A stretch of 64,000 nucleotides of DNA. It comes from Bathynomus jamesi (lineage: Eukaryota; Arthropoda; Malacostraca; Isopoda; Cirolanidae). This document shows, one piece after another, positions 21,120 to 31,300 of the stretch. Under the pieces are notes generated by a model. It was not told the DNA's origin, did not search any database, and saw nothing but the letters and a program-made list of their open reading frames with translations. The stretch covers positions 447,501 through 511,500 of the forward strand of contig JAJOZX010000937.1 in the NCBI GenBank assembly GCA_023014485.1. The letters are read 5' to 3'. Each line of letters opens with the position of its first letter. Position 1 is the stretch's first letter. Made by a program: the position numbers and the translations under genes.

Positions 21120-21359
21120 TATAATTGTATATATTGATTTATTACACGTATTTGTAAATATATATATATATATAACTTGAATATCTCGTTCATTAAATCG
21201 TATTTGTAAAATTGATTTATTACACGTATTTGTAAATATATATATATATATATATATAACTTGACTATCTCGTTTATTAAATCGTATTTGTAAATATATA
21301 TAACTTGAATATCTCGTTTGTTAAATAAATCATGTTTCAAATAGCGTTTCACTTTCTCC

Positions 21360-21404
<45 letters not shown>
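21120..21404. repeat. AT-rich direct repeats and (GT)n tract after POLB-B
   Basis: Three imperfect copies of a roughly 70-bp unit (GATTTATTACACGTATTTGTAA type, with TA runs and ACTTGAATATCTCGTT) at 21,135-21,340, then a (GT)n microsatellite at 21,362-21,404. No gene seen. Confidence 0.85.
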
Positions 21405-21406
<2 letters not shown>

Positions 21407-21417
21407 GTGAAATTTCT

Positions 21418-21428
21418 AAGCTCCGCCC
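21418..21428 (+). promoter_or_regulatory. Shared GC promoter element (AAGCTCCGCCC) upstream of the 196-aa gene
   Basis: Exact 11-base match to the element in the left-arm promoter (inverted there). It lies 107 bases before the ATG at 21,535 and is conserved in copy A. No TATA box is obvious. It suggests that the two plus-strand non-structural units share a regulator. Confidence 0.55.
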
Positions 21429-21534
21429 ACTGTAAGACCGTGAGTCATGCTACTATCTGGGAGTCCCTGCGTGGTCAGTCGACCGCAGTAAGCCCGAGAG
21501 ATCGGACGTGTATTCAGATCAGACGTGTATTCAA

Positions 21535-22125
21535 ATGGCTACCTTTAATGTTGCTTGTACAACGTTTACGAAATGGTATTCAGTAAAGTGCCAGGATGTG
21601 GTGGATACCGAAAAACTTCCTATTCCTCCCTCCTATGCCTCTTTTAAAAACACATGGGATTGTGCGAAGTTCCAAGATGTACAAATATTCTACGGATGTT
21701 CTGGTGAGACCGTTGAAGGCTTTCGTTGCACAGACGATGTGCTGAAGTATACTGCAGAGCTAAACTTTATAAAGTCTCACATACACCGTGAAGTAAAAGA
21801 AACAACGCGTGCAGAAGAGAAGCAGCAGGTATGGATAATGAGTCTTGCTGATGGGTGGTGTGACAAGCGGTATTACGTCATGCTACACCATGTCGATTAC
21901 TCATACCCTACGACTGAAAATGTGAATCTCGTGATCATGGACAATCTTAAGTATTTTTATCACTGTATTAACGTATATCATGATGAGGTTCGTAGTGAGG
22001 TTGTGGCTAGTGCCCTGCGTGAATTTTTAACAGAGTTTAGAGACGAGTATCGTTTGATGGGCAGAAAGGAAAAATATGAATATATGTTCCTCTCAAATAG
22101 TGCGCCGGAGTGTGGAGATGTTTAG
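21535..22125 (+). CDS. 196-aa Polinton orphan protein
   Basis: Open frame from ATG 21,535 (the frame extends further up only with a GTG). The product is mixed alpha/beta in look, rich in Tyr, Lys and Glu, with WYSVKCQDVV near the N-terminus, RYYVMLHH in the middle and a charged C-terminus. No signal peptide or membrane segment is seen. I do not recognise the family. It lies downstream of POLB and upstream of two more orphan genes on the same strand. Its conservation in the degraded copy A shows it is a regular part of this Polinton. It does not resemble the known core Polinton proteins; a replication or host-interaction role is only a guess from position. Confidence 0.8.
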   Translation: MATFNVACTTFTKWYSVKCQDVVDTEKLPIPPSYASFKNTWDCAKFQDVQIFYGCSGETVEGFRCTDDVLKYTAELNFIKSHIHREVKETTRAEEKQQVWIMSLADGWCDKRYYVMLHHVDYSYPTTENVNLVIMDNLKYFYHCINVYHDEVRSEVVASALREFLTEFRDEYRLMGRKEKYEYMFLSNSAPECGDV

Positions 22126-22368
22126 TAAAACATAAAATGTTCCTAGTTCTTATCCAAAATGTCTGGTGCGTAGGCTGGTAGTGATGAAATTAATTCTTGT
22201 ACCGAAATATGTACAGCAATTCGACTCGCGGTCATACGAACAAGCCCATTCACATATCATCGAGTCAGCCGCCCGTCGAACCATTCCTACCTACTGTACC
22301 TGCGTGCCTCACACGGCTCATAGTTATCTCAGAGCTTGAACCGAGTGGACGTGCGCTCCTCGAATACG

Positions 22369-23082
22369 ATGGAACTTCCTTTGAACAGCATTCTCAACGC
22401 CTCGTACGGTGTGTCCGTGACGAAATCGTTGCGCGTGTTCAGGCGTAATTCCGGTACCATTAGCTATGTACTGGAAACGGAATGTAGACCGACAAACAAA
22501 CGGGTTTATTTAAGTATCGAGGAGATGAATAGAATCTTCGTGATAGTTGAGAAGTGGAGTGAAGATCGTTATAAAATACCTGCTAACGTAGGTACAAGAA
22601 GAGAGCAGATTAGTGACGCACCCTCATACGCCGTTGTATGTACATTGTGTATAAATAACGATCGGCCGTGCATTGATATACGGCTGATGTGGAAGAATGC
22701 TTCTGATAATAACGCTCTTGTTCCTACGCGAAACCGTTTCATCCTCGACAGAATGTTTGAAATCGTCGGATTCCGTAAGCTGAAACCTATATTAGACGCG
22801 CGTGTTACGGATATGCTTTATTTTGATACAGTACTTGAATACGCCTACACCGCTCTGCTCGATGGGTTTACCGAGTGTAGGGCTGGTGAGAATGGTCTAG
22901 AGCTGGACGTTTATTTAAAAAGTTTAGACTCTTTGAAATACCATGAACTTTGGTACAAAGCAATTGATCGGTACAAGGCTGAGCTCACCTACACCGTTCA
23001 CCCTGAAGAACTATTTCTTTATATAACGCGCAGTTGTCGTAACGATTTAGAAGATTATTTCAATTGCCGCTATGTTGAGTGA
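22369..23082 (+). CDS. 237-aa Polinton orphan protein
   Basis: Starts at ATG 22,369 (MELPLNSILNASYGVSVTKS), confirmed by the matching ATG in copy A at 4,684. The product is soluble-looking with a VGFRKLKPILDARVTDM stretch and several Trp/Tyr-rich strands (KWSEDRYKI, LWYKAIDRYK). No recognisable domain. Its last 11 bases overlap the start of the 112-aa gene (ATGTTGAGTGA), so the two are probably co-translated from one mRNA. In copy A the gene is split by the insertion of Polinton-B. Function unknown. Confidence 0.82.
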   Translation: MELPLNSILNASYGVSVTKSLRVFRRNSGTISYVLETECRPTNKRVYLSIEEMNRIFVIVEKWSEDRYKIPANVGTRREQISDAPSYAVVCTLCINNDRPCIDIRLMWKNASDNNALVPTRNRFILDRMFEIVGFRKLKPILDARVTDMLYFDTVLEYAYTALLDGFTECRAGENGLELDVYLKSLDSLKYHELWYKAIDRYKAELTYTVHPEELFLYITRSCRNDLEDYFNCRYVE

Positions 23083-23410
23083 GTTCACGATTGAAAAGCT
23101 CGAGTCGGTAGAAATAAACCCTCGATTGGAAAAGCGTGTTTATAAACTTGTGTTTAATAATGTAGCTAACGATGAACTCTTTGTGCGTGCTTTTGATTGT
23201 ATTCTAGACGTATTTAAAGATGACTTACCAACCGGTTGTAAAGTGGGAACAAATATAGTACTGAACGATATGAAAGCCCTTCATATCGAATACAGGTTTC
23301 CCTATACTTTAAGCGGTGAAATATTATTAGGCCGCATATACTGCGTAATGCAGAGAGATAATGATGTAATTGTAAACTCAACTCAATTAAGACCGAGTTT
23401 AGTATTTTGA
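23072..23410 (+). CDS. 112-aa Polinton orphan protein
   Basis: Open frame overlapping the end of the 237-aa gene by 11 bases. It begins MLSEFTIEKL, with a YKLVFNN motif and a central VGTNIVLNDMKALHIEYRF stretch. The copy at 25,157-25,516 has the same body but a different C-terminus. The last codons here fall in a 149-bp tandem duplication, so the ending may have been altered. No known domain. The core of about 90 residues is conserved between two diverged copies, which argues it is a real gene. Confidence 0.8.
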   Translation: MLSEFTIEKLESVEINPRLEKRVYKLVFNNVANDELFVRAFDCILDVFKDDLPTGCKVGTNIVLNDMKALHIEYRFPYTLSGEILLGRIYCVMQRDNDVIVNSTQLRPSLVF

Positions 23411-23880
23411 AAAAAAAGTGAAATGTATTTATATATATATTTTGCGTGATATTTCCCCTGTACGATTATAGGCATATTTCTATTCAAATGTATATTTATT
23501 TCTATTTGAAATGTATATTTATTTTATATACTCGATTAAGACCGAGTTTAGTATTTTGAAAAAAAGTGAAATGTATTTATATATATTTTGCTTGATATTT
23601 CTCCTGTACGATTATGTACATATTTCTATTGAATTGTATTTTTATATATTTTGCGTGATATTTCCCCTGTACTGTTATGTACATATTTCTATTGAAATGT
23701 ATATTTATTTCTATTTGAAATGTATATTTATTTTATATATCCATAATTGTGTGTATATATTTCCTGTACTGTTATATGCATATTCCTCAATTGAAATGTA
23801 TATTTATTTTCTATATATTTATAATAAACAGAATGATGCAATGTTGTTTTACTTAATTATATCATGTTACGCCTTCTAAA
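23391..23880 (+). repeat. Imperfect tandem repeats in the right arm of B
   Basis: A 149-bp unit (ACCGAGTTTAGTATTTTGAA ... TATTTCTATTG) occurs at 23,391 and 23,540, followed by decayed partial copies containing GATATTTCCCCTGTAC. AT-rich, with no gene seen. Confidence 0.85.
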
Positions 23881-24001
23881 CCAACTTTTAAGAAATATAA
23901 TGTATACAACGGTATTGCGGTATCTGGCAACATTTACGCCTTCTAAGCCAACTGGCTGAATAGGAGTCTATAATAGTGTATACAATGGTATCTAGCAACT
24001 C

Positions 24002-24192
24002 AGTCTTCGATTAGAATTAAATGAATACATGGCGCTATCTGGCAACTCAAGCCATTTACAGCCAACTGGCTGATTAGGCGTCTATAATAATGTATACAAT
24101 GGTATCTGGCAACTCAGTCTTCGATTAGAATTAAATGAATACATGGCGCTATCTGGCAACTCAAGCCATTTACAGCCAACTGGCTGATTAGG
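24002..24192 (+). repeat. 114-bp tandem duplication next to the right TIR
   Basis: The segment beginning CAGTCTTCGATTAGAATTAA, which contains ATGGCGCTATCTGGCAACTC and GCCAACTGGCTGATTAGG, is repeated with a 114-bp period. The GCGCTATCTGGCAACT motif is the inverse of motifs in the left arm (about 5,450-5,490). Confidence 0.85.
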
Positions 24193-24526
24193 AGCCTATA
24201 AAACAACGCCTACTCGGCTGAAGTCTTAATATGCACTTGGCTCCTGCCAGGTGAACACCTCTCCTCCTTTCTCTCCTTTCCCTCCTTTCTCTTGGGGGAT
24301 AACGCCGCCTCCAAGTTTTCCTTGTTGCACCTGCAGCATCCCCCCTTTGGGGGGAATTTTTTTCTTTTTTTTTCCTTTTTTTCCCTTTTTTTTCTTTTTT
24401 TGCAACCCCCCCCCCCTCCCCTTTGCAACAACCCCCACCCCCATTTGCAACAACCCCACCCCCTTTGCAACATTACGTCATCACTTGCAACATTCTTGCA
24501 CTCTCCCCTTTTGCGGCTATACTACT
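24160..24526 (-). repeat. Right terminal inverted repeat of Polinton-B
   Basis: Reverse complement of the left terminal repeat: the inner GGCTGATTAGGAGCCTATAA block, C-rich repeats with TTGCAACAACCCC units, the bZIP-like site in inverse (TTACGTCA, 24,473-24,480) and the terminus CTATACTACT at 24,526. It has fewer C-rich repeat units than the left end has G-rich ones. Confidence 0.92.
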
Positions 24527-24532
24527 GGCATC

Positions 24533-25167
24533 ATTAACTATGTACTTGAAACGATTTGGCGGCAAGCAAACAAACGTTATGTTATTTATTTCAGTGTTGA
24601 GGAGATGAATAGAAGTTTCGTGATCGTTGAGAAGTGGGGTGAGGACCGTTATAAAATACCTGCAGGTGTAGATACAAGAAGAGAACAGATTAGTGATGCC
24701 TCCTCATATGCCGTTGTTTTTACTTTGTGTATAAATAACGATCAGCCATGCATTGATATACGGCTGATGTGGAAGAATGCATCTGACAATAACGTTCTTC
24801 TCCCTACGCGAAACCGACTTATCCTCGACAAAATGTTTGATATCGTCGGATTCCGCAAGCTGAAGCCTATATTAGACGCGCGTGTTACGATATGATTTAT
24901 TTTGACACGGTTTTTGAATACGCATACACCGCTCTGCTCGACGGATTTATCGAATGTAGGAATGAATAAGGCGAGAATGGTCTAGAGCTGGATGCTTATT
25001 TAAAAGGTTTAGACTCTTCGAAATATCCCGAACTTTGGTACAAAGGACTTGAGCGGTACAGGGCAGAGCTCGCCTACACTGTTCACCCTGAAGAGTTGTA
25101 TCTCTACATAATGAGTAGCTGTCGTTACGACATGGAAGATTATTTCAATTGCCGCCATGCAGAGTGA
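24533..25167 (+). pseudogene. 3' piece of the 237-aa orphan gene (copy A)
   Basis: Continues the piece at 4,684-4,773. It aligns with the intact gene at 22,462-23,082, with a one-base deletion near 24,892 and an in-frame stop near 24,968. The end overlaps the next gene (ATGCAGAGTGA) just as in B. Confidence 0.9.
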
Positions 25168-25516
25168 AGAAGAGTTCACGATTGAAAAGCTCGGGACGGT
25201 AAGAAAACACCCTCGATTGGAAAGGAGTGTTTATAAACTTGTATTTAATAATGACGTGATAACTAACGATGCCCTCTTTGTGCGTGCTTTTGAGTGTATT
25301 TTGGCTGTGTTTAAAGATAACTTACCAATCGAATGTAAAGTGGGCACAAAAATAGTATTGAATGATATGAAGGCCATTTATATCGAGCATAGGTATCCGT
25401 ATAACTTGAGAGGTGAAATAATGTTAAGCCGTATTTACCGCGTAGTGCAAAGCAATAATGATGTGACTGTAGACTCGATCACGTGTGAGTTTAGTTTTTT
25501 GCGCCGTAGAACATAA
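25157..25516 (+). CDS. 119-aa orphan protein (copy A homologue of the 112-aa gene)
   Basis: An open frame despite the decay of its neighbours, beginning MQSEEEFTIEKL. It overlaps the preceding gene by 11 bases and aligns over about 90 residues with the 112-aa product of B (YKLVFNN, KVGTKIVLNDMKA), with an inserted VIT in the middle. It ends in an Arg-rich tail (CEFSFLRRRT) that differs from B and may be the ancestral end. Function unknown. Being embedded in a dead element it is probably not expressed. Confidence 0.7.
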   Translation: MQSEEEFTIEKLGTVRKHPRLERSVYKLVFNNDVITNDALFVRAFECILAVFKDNLPIECKVGTKIVLNDMKAIYIEHRYPYNLRGEIMLSRIYRVVQSNNDVTVDSITCEFSFLRRRT

Positions 25517-25582
25517 AGCATTTTGATGTATATTTATTTTCAATATATTTAATTATTTAATATAATTGTGTGTATATATGTA

Positions 25583-26564
25583 TAGGGTGTCCCAAAAAAA
25601 ACTATATACTCTTTATACTATCATATATTTTATAATTTAAAAAAAACAATATATTGTTATAGCAATTGCCAATGAAAGGTAAATTAGTAATCTAAGTGAT
25701 CAAAATGTTATAGCGAGTTGTTTGCATATAAAATTTAATTAACTACGCCAAGTGCTCAAAATGTTCTCCGGCGGCATGAATGCACTTTCAATACAACAAA
25801 ATCGTGTGGGCTGATGAAGCTACCTTCATGCTGAGTGGCACAGTAAATCGACACAACTGCAGGTACTGGTCACTTGATAATCCACACGTTTATGTGGATA
25901 AACATGTTAATTTACCAGGATTAACAGCATGGTGTGGTTTATCATCCAGGGGTTTGGTTGGAACATTTTTCTTTAATGGGACAGTTACCGGTGCCGCATA
26001 TCTCGACATGCTGCGGACAGAAATTATACCTGCAGTTCGGAAGTTGTTTGGAAACGATGACTTTTACTTTCAACAAGATGGAGCCCCCCTTCTTTATCAT
26101 TGTGATATCAGAAGGTACCTCGATGAAACGTTGCCTAACCGTTGGATAGGACGAAGAGGAAGCGTTGAGTATCATCCACGTTCACCGGATTGACTCCACT
26201 TGAGTTTTACTTGTGGGGCTACCTGAAGGATGCAGTTTATGGTACAAGACCTGCAACACTCGAACACCTTAAGGATGCAATTAGGGAAAAGTGCGGGACC
26301 ATCGCAGCATCCACATTAGTTCATGTCTGCGAATCACTTAGTCGACGCATTCAAAAGTGCATTCATGCCGCCGGAGAACATTTTGAGCACTTGGCGTAGT
26401 TAATTAAATTTTATATGCAAACAACTCGCTATAACATTTTGATCACTTAGATTACTAATTTACCTTTCATTGGCAATTGCTATAACAATATATTGTTTGG
26501 TTTTTTTTTTAATTATAAAATATATGATGCTATAAAGAGTATATAGTTTTTTTGGGATACCCTG
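25583..26564 (+). mobile_element. Tc1/mariner element with about 200-bp inverted ends
   Basis: TA-flanked. Ends TAGGGTGTCCC and GGGATACCCTG. The inverted repeats extend about 200 bp, because the left arm is an inverted copy of the right arm including the final codons of the transposase gene (CATTCATGCCGCCGGAGAAC both ways). The normal 5' half, including the DNA-binding domain, is missing. Confidence 0.9.
25780..26399 (+). pseudogene. Tc1/mariner transposase catalytic domain, N-terminus lost
   Basis: Retains the RNase H-like catalytic core: first Asp in VWADEATF, second in FQQDGAP, third acidic in SPDLTPLEF, then YLWGYLKDAVY. A one-base deletion near 26,190 shifts the frame right at the third acidic motif. 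No HTH region precedes it; the upstream DNA is an inverted copy of the 3' end. It is the same subfamily as the relic at 5,858-6,554 judging by the shared C-terminal motif. Confidence 0.92.
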
Positions 26565-26566
26565 TA

Positions 26567-26737
26567 TATTTTTCCTGTACTAATATGTTGCTGATTATAC
26601 TCCTTCGTTTTGTATATTATTATTTTCTTATTTTCAATATATTTAATTATTTAATATAACTGTATGTATATATATTTTTCCTGTACTAATATATTGATGA
26701 TTATACTCCATCGTTTTGTATTTTTATATATATATAT

Positions 26738-26822
<85 letters not shown>

Positions 26823-27360
26823 CTCGTTCTTATGCTATTATTATTATTTTTTTTTTTTGTCATCTATATTCCATCGTTTGATTGTATATTTATTTTCTAT
26901 ATATTTCGTGAAATTGATTCCAATAATTCGTCTAAATAAACAGAAAGATGTAATGGTGTTTTATTTAATTCTTTTGGTTATAAACGATATTATTATTTAA
27001 TTATACCAAATGGCTGCCTTTTAAACCGACTTACGGATTTCTAAACCAACTGTCAAGAATATCTGAATAGCGCAATCTGCCAGTTGAAAAAGTAATGTGT
27101 ATATATATATACCTTCTTGGTATTCTATGTCAACTGTCTGGTTAAGCCAACTGGTGGAATATGCCAACTGGTGGAATATGCCAACTGGCGGAAAGCCAGA
27201 ATATATGCTTTAATTAATTAAATAGCGCAATCTGCCAACTCAACCCTAATAATGTACATCTGAACAAGCCATTTACGCCTTCTAAGAAGCATTCTAAGCC
27301 AACTGTTAATATATGCTTTAATTAAATAAATAGCGCAATCTGGCAACTCAGCCAGTTAAA
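26567..27360. other. AT-rich spacer of Polinton-A
   Basis: No gene seen. It contains direct repeats (TTTTTCCTGTACTAATAT at about 26,570 and 26,676), a large (TA)n tract at 26,725-26,820, and short repeats of GCCAACTGGTGGAATAT at about 27,147-27,190 that match the AACTGGCTGATTAGG motifs near the terminal repeats. Confidence 0.7.
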
Positions 27361-27699
27361 CCAACTGGTTGATTAGGATCTCATAAGACAGCGGGCGCTC
27401 GGATGAACTCTCAATATGCGCTTGGCTCCTGTCAAGCGAACACTCCTCTCTCCTTCCTCTCTTAAGTTGGGTATACCCCTTTGGGGATGAGGCCGTCCCA
27501 ACTTCTCCCTCAAAGAGGTCTCCCCAAGCTTGTTGGGGAAGTTCATTGCAACTTGGGGGATAGCCTCTCCCCCATAGTTGCATAACCTCTTGCAACATTC
27601 CCCCTCCCCCTTGTTGCATAACATCTTGCAACCTTCCCGATTGCAATATTGATCAACTTTTGCAATTGCATTGCACTCTTTTTTTGCATTCATACTACT
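27361..27699 (-). repeat. Right terminal repeat of Polinton-A (diverged)
   Basis: Collinear with the right terminal repeat of B: AACTGGTTGATTAGG, CTCGGATGAA, TGCGCTTGGCTCCTG, C-rich stretches with TTGCAACAT, and the tip CATACTACT. Substantially diverged, consistent with an older insertion. Confidence 0.88.
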
Positions 27700-27705
27700 G
27701 AGCAT

Positions 27706-27903
27706 ATCAAAAAGTGTGGAAACGCCGGCAAAGGTATCCCATCATATTTGTTTGCGAACATCTGTGAAGAGATCATTGCTTTGATTGGTTACAAAGTTTT
27801 ATCGGCGATAGTTATCGAACTGAAGAAAGTAAAATATTCCATCAGTGCAGATTCTACACCTGATGTATGCTACGTAGGTCAAATAACATTCACAGTACGA
27901 TAA
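27706..27903 (+). pseudogene. hAT-type (ZMYM1-like, DUF4371) transposase fragment
   Basis: About 60 codons beginning just after the end of Polinton-A read EHIKKCGNAGKG, SYLFANICEEII, then ISADSTPDVCYVGQITF. The last part is the first catalytic-Asp region of the DUF4371 (ZMYM1-like) hAT transposases (S.DSTPD). The frame ends in a stop. Polinton-A appears to have inserted into this dead element. Family assignment is from motif recognition. Confidence 0.75.
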
Positions 27904-28329
27904 GTAAAACATCAAGTACCAATAACCGGGGGTGTAGTGGCAAATTTTAAGGTGCAGGAGCTCTAAGGAAATACCAGCATGTTGGTACGTAAGTTTAAAT
28001 TCTGCTATTATTTCCTTGCACCGGTACATCAGGTTACTCCCCAGAATGAGCGAAAAGTTGAATACAAGAATTTTATAGTAGTACACCGAGGCGTAATAAT
28101 AATTAACTCATCCAATTTTCGCAATTACAAATCATATTTAAGGGGAAAATTTGGCTCCCTATTTCGATAAAATATGCCTTTTCACTAAGTAAACCAGTAG
28201 CGCTGGTCGGTGACATAAGCATTTTATCTGGAACAATTTCATGGTGTTTTGAATCCTTGACCTCAGTATTAATAGTGTTTCACCAGGATGCAGTGTATTT
28301 AAATCAAGAATATAAACAAGTTTAAACAA
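27904..28329. other. Unassigned DNA
   Basis: No ORF with a recognisable product, no repeat matched elsewhere in the window. It may be the remainder of the hAT element. Confidence 0.5.
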
Positions 28330-31300
28330 CATGCATTGCAAGCACTTTACTTACCAAAATTATACTTCGTAACAGTTTCCACAAAGAGTCTGGTTCTACA
28401 TTAGGGAGGAGTGAAAAACTCATTTTTCGAATTTTCAAATTGGCTAGTGTGGAAAATGTGTGGAGTAGTGAGGAAATAAGCTGGTATAAATTTAAAATCA
28501 TAACATTAATATCTTCAGGTGCCACAATGACCTTCAATATTGAAAAAAATTGAACAAAGCAGATTTTAACCAATAATTACAGAAGAGTCCACGATGCACA
28601 ATAGACAAGAATTTATTCACACTTGTATAAAAATAGCTCAGTCAACCTTTAAAAAAAGTTTCTATTCTCTAAAAACAGTTTTCTATAGTCAGCTCACTCA
28701 GCTGTCACGTGAGTACCTCGGTTCAGTGTAGCTGTCGCTCTCGTAGCAGGTGGGTGTTCTGTTGTTGGCGTTACTCAGATAGTCTAAACTATATTTCTTA
28801 TATATTTTGCATTTCTGTATTGTGTTGCCCTAAGTTTGCCATATACTATTAACTGAAATTAACGTATAATTGATATTAGCTCTTTCTTTTCAGATTTGTA
28901 TACTTTCAAAATGTCTCGAGTTTGTGCAAAATCAACCAGGGCCTCAATTGAGTGCCCCATGTTTGGTATGGGGGAAGATTTGTGGCACAGGAATCTTCCT
29001 ACATACGAAGGAGTTTTTAAATATTACTTGTTTGTAAGAAACGATTTGAAACAGAATACTAATAAAGATCCTTTAATATCTCAAATATTAGAACAAGTTG
29101 TTGATAAATTGAAAACAATTTGGGAAAGTGCTTCCGTCCCAATTCTGTCAGACAGGCGAATTGAAACAATGTTCAGAAGCTACCACGAAAAGTATCGTGT
29201 CATTATGAAGCCATACCAAAGCAGAAAAAATTCTGAAGCTTACAAAGCAAAGATTGATATGTTCAAAAAAGAAGCACACACGAAACTTTTTGACATTGCA
29301 GCGTGCAAGTGCAAAGTACTAACACAATGTTCTTGTCCCAAAGAAAAAAACGGTTCCAAAGGAAGAAGTGACGTTCCTCTTAGATCAAAGGAGTGAAAGA
29401 AAACTGTTTATTGATAGAGTAGATATTACACTCTCAAAGAAAAAAGCATCTACGTTGCTAAGAAAGCAAAAAGAAGCTGTGAGGCTCACCAAAGAATCTT
29501 CACAGGAGAAATTGCAGGATACAAATGTTGAATTATCATCATCGACATCAAATAGTGAAAGTGAATCTGGTGAAATATCAGACGATACATTTCCAGAGCC
29601 AGTTAGCTCGAAGAGAAAGCTCGAACAACCTGAAGAACAATTATTCAAGAAAAGGAAAACTACAAATCTACCTTCAGTGGCTACTGCTTGTGACAGGACT
29701 GCAGTTTCAGATCGAGCTGCAGCATTCATTGTTAGTGCAGTATTGCAAGATATTGGAGAAGTTTCTATTGACAATACATCTGAAGTAGTGGATAGGAGTA
29801 AAATCAGAAGAGAAAGACAAAAGAAGAGATCAGAAATTATGAAAGATCAAAATCAGGTCCCAATCAGAGGAATCATTTTGATGGTCGAAAAGATTCTACA
29901 CTCTTCCAAGAAAAAAAAGAGTCCAAAGATTATTTGGGCCATTATTCTGTGAATTCTGGATCAGCTGAAGAAATATGTAAAGGAATGTTTGAGTATATTG
30001 GAAATAATGACATGAACCTGGAAAACTTGTTGCCATTGGATGCGATGGTGCAGCAGTCAACACTGGAGAAAAGGGAGGCGTTATAAGGCTTATAGAATTG
30101 AAGCTGAAGAAGCCAGTTCAACATTTAGTGTGCCAGCTCCATGCCAATGAATTGCCATTAGCCATTTAGTTGCAAAGCTGGATGGAAAAACATCTGGCCC
30201 CCGCGGATTCACCGGTCCTATTGGCAGGGAATTAGAGAACTGTGAGAGTCTTCCTATTGTCGAGTTTGAAAGGATTGATGCTGAGGAACCAACTGTAGAC
30301 TGTGAAGATCTTAGCACCGACCAAAAATATCTAATTGATATTCATCAGGCCATAACAAAGGGATATTGCCCTCCAGATCTTGCTCATCGTAGTCCAGGCA
30401 AAATGGTACATTCACGATGGCTGACTACAGCAAATCGTTTGCTTCGTCTATACGTTTCAACTGTAAGTCCATCTGAGAACCTCATGAACATTGCTTCTTT
30501 TATAATGAAGGTCTACATCCCAATGTGGTTTTCTATTAAGCAAAGTACGTCTTTTGTCAATGGCTCAAAACATGTTTTCAAAACTATTGAACTAACAAGA
30601 ACACTGAATGACGAAGTAAAGGATATTGTAAACCCTGTCATACAAAGAAATGCATTTTTTGCAAATCCAGAAAATATTCTAGCATCAATGATTCATGATG
30701 ACCGCAGCGCCATAAGAGAATTAGCGTGGAGGCGATAAAGAAAGCAAGGCAAACAAACAAGGAAAAAGTTGTGAGGCGTTTCACAGTACCTGTTATTCAA
30801 TTTGAAGCTACTGATTATACTGATTTAATTAATTGGCAAAAATGCATTGTCACTGAACCACCTGTGACAAGACACCTGACAGAAAATGAGATTGAAGAAT
30901 TCATAGAAAACAAGAGTACCCCTCCATTCGAGAAATTCCCTTGTCATACACAAGTAGTAGAAAGAATGGTAAAATTAGTGACTGAAGCATCATCAAAAGT
31001 ATTTGGATTGAACGCGCGAGATGGCTTCATAAGATCAACACTTCAGTCACGTAAAAAAATGCCATCATTCGAAAGTAAAGCTGAATATAAAGTTTAATAA
31101 AACGTTAATAGAAAAAAACATGCGCAAGGATGGGTGGTTGGGAGGGCATGGGTGGAGCTCGACACGCAGCCACCTCCTCGTGGTGAGTTCTGGATTATTT
31201 AGATCATTAATCAAAAGAACATTGATCTAAATAAACTAAGAGCTGCGTAATTCAGTAACTATTTTGGTAATTGGAACACTTAATATATAATAATAACAAG

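Larger units (their letters stand above)
24527..27699 (+). mobile_element. Polinton-A, right part including its right end
   Basis: Resumes exactly where copy A was cut: the rest of the 237-aa gene, the 119-aa gene, AT-rich spacer with a Tc1/mariner insertion, and a diverged terminal repeat ending CATACTACT at 27,699. The 6 bases that follow (GAGCAT, 27,700-27,705) would be the target duplication; its partner is outside the window. Flanking DNA is a hAT transposase fragment. Confidence 0.9.

Noticed and set aside
25934..26175. Alternative-frame ORFs in the mariner catalytic region
   Set aside because: Overlap the recognised DDE core in other frames.
28911..31097. Domesticated host gene derived from the transposase
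   Set aside because: Several frame breaks and TIR-like flanks indicate a dead transposon rather than a preserved gene.
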